64,000 nucleotides of DNA from Pedobacter polaris (GTDB lineage Bacteria; Bacteroidota; Bacteroidia; Sphingobacteriales; Sphingobacteriaceae): positions 351,024 through 415,023 of the forward strand of contig NZ_SWBR01000005.1 in the NCBI RefSeq assembly GCF_005116505.1. The letters run 5' to 3'. Position numbers and translations under genes: made by a program. Of this stretch, positions 52,172 through 59,990 are shown in pieces. The notes beneath the pieces were generated by a model, which saw nothing but the letters and a program-made list of their open reading frames with translations, was not told where the DNA came from and ran no database searches. How positions within the stretch are numbered: the stretch's first letter is position 1; the number at the start of each line of letters is the position of its first letter.

Positions 52172-53404
52172 CTACTTTTTGCCAATAATTGCCATATAAT
52201 CCATGGGTACCATATCTGCAACTTTCTCATAACTCCAATATCCTCTATACAATAAACTTCTCGGGTCTGCAACACCACCATTGGCATAAAAACTTACTGA
52301 TGGCTGCAATAGAGAAACAATAGAAATTTGATAGTCTGTTAATTCAGGAGGGCGATTTTGTTTAAGCCCACTAAAATTAAAAGCTGGAGTTTCCTTTTCA
52401 TTCTTATAGCCGATATAGAGCTCATCTAAATATTTTATCATTTTAAGATTTGTATTAACCTTTTTCACTAAAGTGTCTACTAATACGTCCTTTCTGCTTA
52501 AAGCATTAAATTCTACAGGCTCTTTGCGCTTTTTTAACCAATAAGACAGCGAATCGTTCCCATTAAAGGTAAGGACATTTGTTAAGCCATTCTGCCCAGA
52601 AATTAATCTTTTTATATTTGCGTTAATGATACTATCTGGTGGCCTATTATTATTAGGTATTTTAGTCATTTTATTAATTATAAAACCTTCTTCAACAACA
52701 GTATTGTTATATAACGCCTTAAAGAAATGTTGAATAGAACCTTTGTATGCCATTTCTCTGTTTTTTAACCATCTTTTTTGCTTTGCATTGTTCCCCTTCA
52801 TTTCCTCAAAAGAAGGGTGTCCTGCATAGAATATCATTTTTAACTTATAGTTATATTCGAAGTATTTTAATAAGTACTTGATTTTATAGCCCAGTGCTTT
52901 ATTTTCTATGATTATAAAGTCAGTTGCTTTAGCAGTTAATATACTTTCGGTTTTATCATCGTCCATAATCAACACTTCTGTGTTTAGTATTTTACACTCT
53001 TTAGAATTAGGAGTTTTGCCGATGAAAAAATCTTTGAACAAGGCAAGATAATAAGCCCTATTTGGATCTGGTTTAATAACTACTTCTTTTAGCAGAGTAG
53101 CATTCTCAGTAAGTATAACATCAATATGGATAGATTTATCTGAAATTATAATATTTTTAGAGTAGGGTAGGTAACCAATCATTTGTACTAAAATATCATA
53201 ATTTCCAGGTGCAAGTTTCGAAAGGATAAAATGCCCGTTGTTGTCTGATACCGTTGCAATTTTATAACCACTAACATATATTGCGGCTCCTGGAAGCGCA
53301 CCAACTTTATCACCAACTGTTCCGGTAATGGAAAATGTTTGGGCAAAAGTATGTCCACAGTAACAAAAAAATAAAATGAACAAGAATGTAAATCTGTTTG
53401 CCAT
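52172..53404 (-). CDS. Carboxypeptidase-regulatory-like domain protein, paralogue 2
   Basis: 410 residues, paralogue of the preceding entry. The regulatory domain is nearly the same (GAAIYVSGYKIAT, GNYDILVQMIGYLPYSKNI), and the C-terminal half has diverged more. Signal peptide with cleavage after TFAQ. It is the first gene of the minus-strand run 53404 to 48357. Upstream, 118 bases separate it from a truncated response-regulator gene on the other strand, which may be a remnant of a control system for this cluster. Confidence 0.78.
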   Translation of the reverse strand: MANRFTFLFILFFCYCGHTFAQTFSITGTVGDKVGALPGAAIYVSGYKIATVSDNNGHFILSKLAPGNYDILVQMIGYLPYSKNIIISDKSIHIDVILTENATLLKEVVIKPDPNRAYYLALFKDFFIGKTPNSKECKILNTEVLIMDDDKTESILTAKATDFIIIENKALGYKIKYLLKYFEYNYKLKMIFYAGHPSFEEMKGNNAKQKRWLKNREMAYKGSIQHFFKALYNNTVVEEGFIINKMTKIPNNNRPPDSIINANIKRLISGQNGLTNVLTFNGNDSLSYWLKKRKEPVEFNALSRKDVLVDTLVKKVNTNLKMIKYLDELYIGYKNEKETPAFNFSGLKQNRPPELTDYQISIVSLLQPSVSFYANGGVADPRSLLYRGYWSYEKVADMVPMDYMAIIGKK

Positions 53405-53522
53405 AGTGTAAATTTAACTAAATAATTAGGTGTATAAAATAAAATTTGCAATCTCTACCATTTGGATTGTAATTAGAAATTATTTTTTTTGCGTATGTTT
53501 TATATCTATTTATCTGCACTTT

Positions 53523-53804
53523 ATGAAAGATACGCTCACTTGCATCATAGTTGATGACGATGATTTGGATAGGATGGCTGTTGAGGCCGAACTATCTTCT
53601 TCTCAAAATATTAAAGTTTTAGGAAGTTATTGCAATCCAATAGAAGCAATTAGTGCTATCAGCTCTCACCCACCAGATGTATTATTCTTAGATATAGATA
53701 TGCCAGAAATTACTGGCATTGATTTCGTTAAATCAATTTCAAACTTAGATACCATTAACGTATTTATAACATCCCATCCCGAATTTGCATTCCCATACTT
53801 ATAA
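53523..53804 (+). pseudogene. Truncated LytTR-type response regulator (receiver fragment)
   Basis: 93 residues from the ATG at 53523. The receiver domain starts normally: CIIVDDDDLDRMAVE (acidic pair near residue 11), phospho-acceptor in LFLDIDMPEITG, then VFITSHPEFAF. It then stops after four unrelated codons. The conserved Lys of the last receiver strand and the whole DNA-binding LytTR domain are missing; intact relatives are about 240 residues. The sequence after the break is a piece of an FN3-domain gene in another frame, so the loss is due to a deletion or recombination joint at about 53790-53797. Confidence 0.75.
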
Positions 53805-53913
53805 GGATACCGGTTTTGTGAAAAATAAAACCAATTATTATTATGTAGTAGCGGTTGATGAAGGCGGAAGGAAATCAATGCCTTCAAACGAAAGTTTTAA
53901 AGTGGCTAAATAG
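53800..53913 (+). pseudogene. 3' remnant of an FN3-domain gene
   Basis: Read in the frame of 53800, this stretch codes for 37 residues, YKDTGFVKN...NYYYVVAVDEGGRKS...FKVAK, then a stop. This is the F-G half of a fibronectin type III domain as found at the ends of secreted carbohydrate enzymes. It has no start and is out of frame with the response-regulator fragment before it. From 53914 to 54036 another decayed stretch follows that reads coherently only if the frame is changed once (end: KSKLRDVVGVKIY). Confidence 0.6.
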
Positions 53914-54036
53914 AAAATTTACCAGCTGTTAACCAAGCTTTTGCTGATACTAAAGTACTTATTACAATCAATTGCAAATTGAAAATAAGGCAGGAAAAAA
54001 AAGTAAACTAAGAGATGTAGTAGGCGTTAAGATTTA

Positions 54037-54780
54037 TTAATCAATCAATTTAAAAATAACATCTGTTTGATAGCTCATTACTATTGGTCTTCCATTTCTT
54101 ATTCCAGGATGCCATTTTTTAGTATGTTTTAGAATGTCTAAAACAGCTTCATCACAACCATAGCCCAATCCATTTATAATTTTAGGAAATATTAATGTAC
54201 CGCCTTTTGTAATTGTAAATTCTACAGTTACTGTGCCTTCAATATTATTTTTAATGGCTGCGGTTGGGTATTTTAAATTTTCATATATATACGCTGCAAA
54301 CTTCTTATCTCCTCCTGGATACTGGGGATTAAGAGTTAAATCACAACATCCAACATTAAATAAATATGTTAATTTAAATGATGCAATCTTTTTTGGTGCA
54401 ATTCTTTTAGCAGAAACAACTGGAGTTTCATTCTTAAACTTACTAATACTTGGCCAAATAGTAATATTTAATAACCTACTTCCATGATTGATAAAAGTAT
54501 GTTCATTATTTAAAGCAAAAAAAGTTAAAGTGTCAGTTGGTTTAATTCCCTCTAATTTGAAATTACCTAAACTATCGGTTGTTGCCCCAACCTTTAATTG
54601 CAAGTATTGATTATGCTGGGATTTTGTTTCAATGTATATATTCGAAAGTTTGGTTCCATCACCAGCAATTAATTTCCCACTAACGTTAATAGTGTCCAAT
54701 TTTATTTTTACTGTTTTTTCTTGTGCAAATGAGCAATATGAAAACGCCAAATTAAGCAATAGGAGTATGATTTTTTTCAT
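54037..54780 (-). CDS. TonB C-terminal domain protein with N-terminal regulatory-like domain
   Basis: 247 residues from the ATG at 54780; a 54813 start would add MESYFRFHHHF before the signal. A signal peptide (cleavage after SFAQ) replaces the usual TonB membrane anchor. It is followed by a carboxypeptidase-regulatory-like domain (residues about 30-100) and a TonB_C domain with PGGDKKFAAYIYENLKYP and EGTVTVEFTITKGG. Without a transmembrane anchor it is unlikely to be an ordinary energy transducer. Such exported TonB_C proteins are common in Bacteroidota, with unknown roles. Confidence 0.8.
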   Translation of the reverse strand: MKKIILLLLNLAFSYCSFAQEKTVKIKLDTINVSGKLIAGDGTKLSNIYIETKSQHNQYLQLKVGATTDSLGNFKLEGIKPTDTLTFFALNNEHTFINHGSRLLNITIWPSISKFKNETPVVSAKRIAPKKIASFKLTYLFNVGCCDLTLNPQYPGGDKKFAAYIYENLKYPTAAIKNNIEGTVTVEFTITKGGTLIFPKIINGLGYGCDEAVLDILKHTKKWHPGIRNGRPIVMSYQTDVIFKLID

Positions 54781-54815
54781 AAAATGATGATGAAATCTGA
54801 AGTAAGATTCCACAA

Positions 54816-56468
54816 CTACCCCAATAGCTCTTTTGCATTTTGTAGAGCAGAGGCGCCCGGATTTTTACCGCTCAACATTTCTGCAATGGCATTAACTCTT
54901 TCGTTTGGGTTAAGTTTTTTAATGCCAGTTGTGGTTTTGTTATTGCCTTCGTTTTTATATACAAAATAATGTGAGTGGCCTTTAGCTGCAATTTGTGGCA
55001 AGTGTGTAATTGATAATATTTGCATATCAATCCCTAAATCAGCAATAACACTTCCCACTTTTAAAGCAGTTTCTCCAGAAATTCCAGTGTCAATCTCATC
55101 AAATATTAAGGTAGGTAATGAAGTATGTTTAGCCAATAGTGATTTAATGGCTAACATTAACCTAGATAATTCGCCCCCAGAAGCTACTTTATTTACTGGG
55201 GCTGGAGCTTGTCCGGCATTTGCCGAAAACAACAATTGAATTTCATCCAGGCCATCTTTATTTAATTCTGCCAATGACAGATGTGCAAAAACCAACTTGG
55301 CATTAGTCATCCCAACTTGTTGTAAAGTTTTACCAGTTGCTATTTCAACTAGTTTAATTGCTTTTTTACGATTTGTACTTAATTCTTGAGCTTGTTTGGT
55401 TAATTCGTTTTTAAGCAATTCTATTTCTTTTTTCAAGCTTTCGATTTGCTCATCTGAAGAAAGAAGTTGATTTAAATTATCTTCTAATTTTTGTTGAACA
55501 ATTAATAACTCTGAATTATTGGCTACACGATGTTTTTGTTGTAAAGTGTACAAAACATCCAATCGTTGCTGAATGATTAATAATCTTTCGGCACTATGCA
55601 ATGTTTTGCTTTCAATTATAGAAGTTTCATCTGCAATATCCTTAATTTCTATAATGCTTGATCGTAAACGCTCGTATAGTACATTAATTTCCGGATCAAA
55701 TTTTTCAATGTTTTGTAATTGTATTGAGGCTTCCTTTAAAATACTAGAAGCAGAAATTTCATTTTCCGTAAGTAAGGAAGTGGCAGTTAATAAACTTCTT
55801 TTAATGCTTTCTGCGTGAGTTAGTTTTTCTAATTCTTGCTCTAATTCTTCTTGCTCACCTTCTTTTAGTGCAGCTTGCTCTAATTCGTTAAATAAAAATT
55901 GTTCGTAATCTTGTTTGCTCCGTGCTTCATCAGCTCTGCTTATCAATTCTTTTAAGAACAGATAATCTTGTTTTAATTTTTTAAATCCGCTACGGTAAAC
56001 TGATAACAACTGGTGATGATTCGCTAATGAATCCACAATTAATAACTGAAAATCTAAATCGTTTATTTCTTGTGTAGCATGTTGAGAATGAATATCAATT
56101 AATTTCTCTCCAACCTGTTTCAAGATGGAAAGATTTACAGGGGTATCATTAATAAACGCCCTTGATTTTCCATCCATAGAAATTTCCCTACGCAAAATAC
56201 TTTCTTCAAAAAAATCTAAATCATTAACTTCAAAAATAGATTTTAGTTTTTCATCTGATAATAAAAAAACACCTTCAATCACACATTTTTTATCTTGGTT
56301 AAAAAAGTATTTACTTTCTGCCCTCTGACCAAGAATAAGTGATAGCGCACCTAAAATAATAGATTTACCAGCACCAGTTTCACCGGTAATTATATTCAAT
56401 CCCTTGTCAAATTCAATGTCAAGAGTATCAATTAAAGCGTAGTTACGTATAGAAAGTTTTTGTAGCAT
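54816..56468 (-). CDS. recN: DNA repair ATPase RecN
   Basis: SMC-like ATPase acting early in double-strand break repair. 550 residues, the usual length. Walker A GETGAGKS (residues 29-36), a long coiled coil (about 165-380), and the C-terminal half with the signature VASGGELSRLMLAIK, Walker B LIFDEIDTGISG and the SITHLPQIAAKGHSHYFV loop. It closes the conserved run bamD-rpoZ-coaBC-DUF4835-recN, here interrupted by the M56/BlaI pair. The start at 56468 gives the normal MLQKLSIRNYALID N-terminus. Confidence 0.95.
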   Translation of the reverse strand: MLQKLSIRNYALIDTLDIEFDKGLNIITGETGAGKSIILGALSLILGQRAESKYFFNQDKKCVIEGVFLLSDEKLKSIFEVNDLDFFEESILRREISMDGKSRAFINDTPVNLSILKQVGEKLIDIHSQHATQEINDLDFQLLIVDSLANHHQLLSVYRSGFKKLKQDYLFLKELISRADEARSKQDYEQFLFNELEQAALKEGEQEELEQELEKLTHAESIKRSLLTATSLLTENEISASSILKEASIQLQNIEKFDPEINVLYERLRSSIIEIKDIADETSIIESKTLHSAERLLIIQQRLDVLYTLQQKHRVANNSELLIVQQKLEDNLNQLLSSDEQIESLKKEIELLKNELTKQAQELSTNRKKAIKLVEIATGKTLQQVGMTNAKLVFAHLSLAELNKDGLDEIQLLFSANAGQAPAPVNKVASGGELSRLMLAIKSLLAKHTSLPTLIFDEIDTGISGETALKVGSVIADLGIDMQILSITHLPQIAAKGHSHYFVYKNEGNNKTTTGIKKLNPNERVNAIAEMLSGKNPGASALQNAKELLG

Positions 56469-56528
56469 ATTGAGATGCTAAATTAAGATAAAAGCATATA
56501 GCTTTCAACAACCATAGCATTTAAATAA

Positions 56529-56558
56529 TAAAAAAGGGCAAGAAATTATCTTGCCCTT
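56529..56558 (-). terminator. Rho-independent terminator of the BlaI/M56 operon
   Basis: On the minus strand a 10-bp perfect stem AAGGGCAAGA/TCTTGCCCTT (56549-56558 and 56534-56543) followed by T-rich bases, 26 bases past the M56 stop. It separates the operon from recN. Confidence 0.85.
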
Positions 56559-56583
56559 ACTACATCATTTGTGTGGTTTATTA

Positions 56584-58596
56584 TTAATTAACTTTAACCT
56601 TTAGCGGTGTTGTTAATGGTGTAGCCAGCTTTAAATTGATTGGAGTTAGCGTTTCAAAATTTAAATTCAGCGTTTCAAATCCTAAGTCTGCTGATTTAAA
56701 ATTAAGAGGTAATGTAGCTGCAAAAGCAGTTTTTAAGTCTCCGGTAAAGGGTAAGAATACTTTATCAACATTGTCTCCATTAAATAAAAGGAGAGCTTTA
56801 TCTGTTTTAATCCCTTTTTTCTTTTTCAATTCTTCTAAATCACTTTCATACTTCTTTCTTAGTTCTTTATATTCCGGTGATTCTTGAAGTTTCTTTAAAT
56901 CTTCCATTTTCTGTTTCCATTCTGGAGAATTGTATTTCTTTTGAATTTCTTCGGCATTTTTTTGAACTTTAGCCATATTGTCTTTCCACTCTTTAGAATT
57001 GTATTTTTTAGCAATGGCTAATGCATTTTCTTGCACTTTAGCCATATTGTCTTTCCATTCTTTAGAGTCGTATTTCTTAGCGATAGCCAATGCATTCTCT
57101 TGTACTTTAGCCATTTGGTCTTTCCATTCCTTAGACTCGTATTTTTTAGCAATAGCTAATGCATTTTCTTGCACTTTAGCCATATTATCTTTCCATTCTT
57201 TAGAGTCGTATTTCTTAGCAATAGCTAACGCATTCTCTTGCACTTTAGCCATTTGATCTTTCCATTCCTTAGATTCATATTTTTTAGAAAGCATTAATGC
57301 ATTTTTTTGAACTTCTGCAATCTTAGCTTTAAATACTTGAGAATTATAATAAGCTGAAATTGAGTCTCCAAGATAGATTTGTCTTTCAACTTTCTTTCTT
57401 AAACTATCTGGCATTTCTTTTACCGAAGTATACGTTTTAACATTTCCTTTATCATCTGTAATTATGATTTTAGCTTTATGTTTTACTTTAGTAGTATCTG
57501 TATCAGCTTTTAAGGTTAGGTTTTTATTCAGTGCCTTATCTTCTATTATAGATGGCTTAATCAGTTTTAAAGAAGTTATTCCTTTTGTTTTTACTTCTTG
57601 TTTTTTTGATGGGTTTATCCAAGCCAATGATGCGACTGTTGCAATGGCTAACGTTAGGATAAAAAACTGCTGTTTAACATTGATGTAATTGGTTTTCATA
57701 TCTGTGATTCTTTTTATGCGTTGATATAAGTGTTGATTTTTGCCTGTGGCAGCAAGCGATAATGCAGGTGACTGTTTGTCTTTTAGTAACTCTAATTTTA
57801 ATAGTGCATGAGCATAGGTTAGGGGCGTTCCAGTAGCATTAATCACCAAATCATCACATGCATGTTCTCTTTCTATATGTATAAATTTAGTGGTTAACCA
57901 TACAAATGGATTGAAAAATAATAGTGTTTCGATAAAGGTTTTAACAAGGTTGATCAGGTAATCATTTCGTCTAATGTGTGATAACTCATGAATTAAAATA
58001 GCTTCAACTTGTTTAGCATCTAATTGTGTCGCCAATGAGAAAGGAAATAATACTACTGGCTTAAAGAAGCCAATTACCAACGGTACATTCACTTTTTCTG
58101 ACAAATAGAATTGAACCTTTTTGTTTATTTTGAGTTGAAAAAGCGTCATTTCGAAAATAACTTTCCAGGATGTGGGAATAGCAATTGTATTTGATTTTTT
58201 AAGCTTTTTAAGCTTGATATATCCCGACGAAAGAACAACCATTTGAAAAGCAATTCCAATTATATATACAGTTACAACTACCGGAAAATATGCTTCTGTT
58301 TTGAGATTAAAACTACTTGCAAATTGTGATATATCTTGATAAGCTAGTTGATTAAAGGCTATGTTTTTAATGCTATTTGCTGTTGGAAGTTCAAAAATTG
58401 AAAAAAAAGTAAAACAAAAGCTACTAAATATTAAGAATAATGAACCAAAAGCTAAGTTGTGCTTTAATCTAGCACTCATTTTAGGCCACACCATTAAGAT
58501 GGTGAATAAAATAGCATAAATGATCGCACCTTGCCATAATGAATGTAAAATGCTCCAACCAATTGCTTTAATGAGATTATTAACTATAGCTTCCAT
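56584..58596 (-). CDS. M56 (BlaR1-like) membrane metallopeptidase with a 23-residue repeat region
   Basis: 670 residues. The N-terminal half is a BlaR1/MecR1-type membrane peptidase with about four hydrophobic helices and the zinc motif HELSH at 203-207 (second ligand region REHACDD). It would detect an envelope signal and inactivate its BlaI partner. In place of a penicillin-binding sensor domain, the C-terminal half has six tandem 23-residue units (residues 427-564) of the form AKVQENALAIAKKYDSKEWK, very likely a long charged helix or coiled coil. A stop-to-start gap of 3 bases links it to the repressor gene. Confidence 0.88.
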   Translation of the reverse strand: MEAIVNNLIKAIGWSILHSLWQGAIIYAILFTILMVWPKMSARLKHNLAFGSLFLIFSSFCFTFFSIFELPTANSIKNIAFNQLAYQDISQFASSFNLKTEAYFPVVVTVYIIGIAFQMVVLSSGYIKLKKLKKSNTIAIPTSWKVIFEMTLFQLKINKKVQFYLSEKVNVPLVIGFFKPVVLFPFSLATQLDAKQVEAILIHELSHIRRNDYLINLVKTFIETLLFFNPFVWLTTKFIHIEREHACDDLVINATGTPLTYAHALLKLELLKDKQSPALSLAATGKNQHLYQRIKRITDMKTNYINVKQQFFILTLAIATVASLAWINPSKKQEVKTKGITSLKLIKPSIIEDKALNKNLTLKADTDTTKVKHKAKIIITDDKGNVKTYTSVKEMPDSLRKKVERQIYLGDSISAYYNSQVFKAKIAEVQKNALMLSKKYESKEWKDQMAKVQENALAIAKKYDSKEWKDNMAKVQENALAIAKKYESKEWKDQMAKVQENALAIAKKYDSKEWKDNMAKVQENALAIAKKYNSKEWKDNMAKVQKNAEEIQKKYNSPEWKQKMEDLKKLQESPEYKELRKKYESDLEELKKKKGIKTDKALLLFNGDNVDKVFLPFTGDLKTAFAATLPLNFKSADLGFETLNLNFETLTPINLKLATPLTTPLKVKVN
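56905..57318 (-). repeat. Six tandem 69-bp coding repeats in the M56 gene
   Basis: Six in-frame 69-bp units encode 23-residue repeats. Units alternate between two types (YESKEWKDQM and YDSKEWKDNM), which suggests a later duplication of a two-unit, 138-bp block. The repeat number is likely to vary between strains. Confidence 0.85.
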
Positions 58597-58599
58597 AAC

Positions 58600-58977
58600 T
58601 TATTTGTTTTCAAGTTTATCTAAATACTGTTTAATCAAATCTATCTCCTCTTGGCTTGCTGTCTTGTTTCCTAAAGCCTGCATTACCAATCTAGCTGCAG
58701 AACCATTAAAAACATTATCTATCATTTTATTTACCAACTGTTGTTGTGTCTTCTCTTGATTAATCAAAGCTCTATAAATATGTGTTTTAGAACTGGTATC
58801 ACGAGTTACCAATCCTTTCTCATGCATAATCTGCATCAACTTTAGGCTAGTTGTATAACCAGCATCTTTTTTATTTAAAGCTTCATGAACATCGCGAACT
58901 GTACAGTTTCCTTTTTCCCAAAGTACTTGTAGGATTTCCATTTCGCCTTCTGTTGGTTTGATGTTTGTATTACTCAT
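58600..58977 (-). CDS. BlaI/MecI/CopY-family repressor
   Basis: 125-residue winged-helix repressor. PTEGEMEILQVLWEKGNCTVRDV (residues 8-30, in pieces) and YTTSLKLMQIMHEKGLV (recognition helix and wing) match BlaI, followed by a dimerisation helix. In this family the partner M56 peptidase cleaves the repressor after sensing cell-wall or antibiotic stress. Here a cluster of two palindromes over the promoter shows the expected autoregulation. The gene is directly followed by the M56 gene. Confidence 0.92.
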   Translation of the reverse strand: MSNTNIKPTEGEMEILQVLWEKGNCTVRDVHEALNKKDAGYTTSLKLMQIMHEKGLVTRDTSSKTHIYRALINQEKTQQQLVNKMIDNVFNGSAARLVMQALGNKTASQEEIDLIKQYLDKLENK

Positions 58978-58987
58978 TTTGTTTCAC

Positions 58988-59035
58988 TACGAATTATTTC
59001 GTATTCAAATGTACGAATGTATTCGTATAAACAAA
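58988..59035 (-). promoter_or_regulatory. BlaI operon promoter with two operators
   Basis: On the minus strand TTTG (59032-59035) and TACATTTG (59006-59013) are 18 bases apart. Two palindromes overlap them: TACGAA-N4-TTCGTA at 59012-59027 in the spacer, and TACGAA-N4-TTCGTA at 58988-59003 at the expected transcription start. Their centres are 24 bases apart. The half-site differs from the classical staphylococcal BlaI TACA/TGTA core. Confidence 0.75.
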
Positions 59036-59087
59036 ACATTTTAACATAAATTTAACAATTATTTTCTTAAAGATACACTGAGTGTGC

Positions 59088-59990
59088 TTAACGGGACTTT
59101 TTTAAAGCTTCGTATTTATTAATATTTGCCGGATCGATATCGCTTAACAGATTATAAGCTTTAATTCTATCAGGTAATTCTATAGTAGATAAAACATTTG
59201 TTATTTCATCGGCTTTACTGGCGAAATATACATTCGGAAAAATAGAACCAAGTTTTTGCTTGTCCATTATTTGTAAACCAGGTAAGAGCGCTAAAATGTT
59301 TTTTGCACCAATTGATACATTCTCCTGAAGTTTATCTAAACCATTAAAATGATAATCATAGATGAATGTTCTTAATTCTTTAAAAACATTATTTAATAGG
59401 TTCTCATTAAGCCAGTAACGATTACGTAAACCATCATAAGCTTTCCAGCCCTTATTATTGCCAGTTTGTGCAATATTCATTACCATTTGAGCTTTTGTAT
59501 AAAATGGAGTGCCACCAAGTTTACTAAAACTATCTTTATCTAAGCCGATGATTGTATAGGCATAATACCCTAAAAGAGAACTCAAATTAGAGATGAAATT
59601 TTGTTCAGAAAAGTCTAAAGATTGACCATCATTGTAATTGAAATCAAAATCTTTATCACTCATATTTAATATAGTACTATAATAAGAACTACCATAAACT
59701 GGTCTGCTAGATTGTATTTGAGCTTCAGCAGCATAGGTAGCGTTTCCGTCCCACTTGGTAAGCGTAATCACAAAATTGCATTCAATTCTTTCCTGTGGCA
59801 TATAAGTCTCATTGGTCCACTTATTATTGTTAAGGAAATCTCTTATAGTATTTTGTAGAAGCTCTAAGTTTTTCTTATTGATATTAGAGATATTTGGGGC
59901 TAATACCTGCACACGAGAATTCAATTCTTGCGCATTTACAAAACCAAAAATCATTAGTAGCGAAAGGGTAATGCCTATTATTTTTTTCAT
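59088..59990 (-). CDS. DUF4835 family secreted protein
   Basis: 300 residues with a signal peptide (cleavage after VNAQ). The opening ELNSRVQVLAPNISN (residues 21-35) and the later ECNFVITLT and FFNSNLSSLL-like FISNLSSLLGYYAYTI are typical of DUF4835. I recall that some databases name this family PorD and link it to type IX secretion; I cannot confirm this from sequence. Its ATG overlaps the coaBC stop (ATGA), so translation is coupled. The conserved gene order with coaBC and rpoZ supports the family call. Confidence 0.85.
   Translation of the reverse strand: MKKIIGITLSLLMIFGFVNAQELNSRVQVLAPNISNINKKNLELLQNTIRDFLNNNKWTNETYMPQERIECNFVITLTKWDGNATYAAEAQIQSSRPVYGSSYYSTILNMSDKDFDFNYNDGQSLDFSEQNFISNLSSLLGYYAYTIIGLDKDSFSKLGGTPFYTKAQMVMNIAQTGNNKGWKAYDGLRNRYWLNENLLNNVFKELRTFIYDYHFNGLDKLQENVSIGAKNILALLPGLQIMDKQKLGSIFPNVYFASKADEITNVLSTIELPDRIKAYNLLSDIDPANINKYEALKKSR

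Noticed and set aside
53430..53522. Upstream extension of the receiver fragment to 53430
   Set aside because: The added residues are hydrophobic and aromatic without receiver character; the ATG at 53523 begins directly before the conserved first strand.
56978..57256. A plus-strand open frame opposite the M56 gene with a repeated peptide (FHSLESYFLAIANAFSCTLA)
   Set aside because: It is the antisense shadow of the 69-bp coding repeats of the M56 gene.
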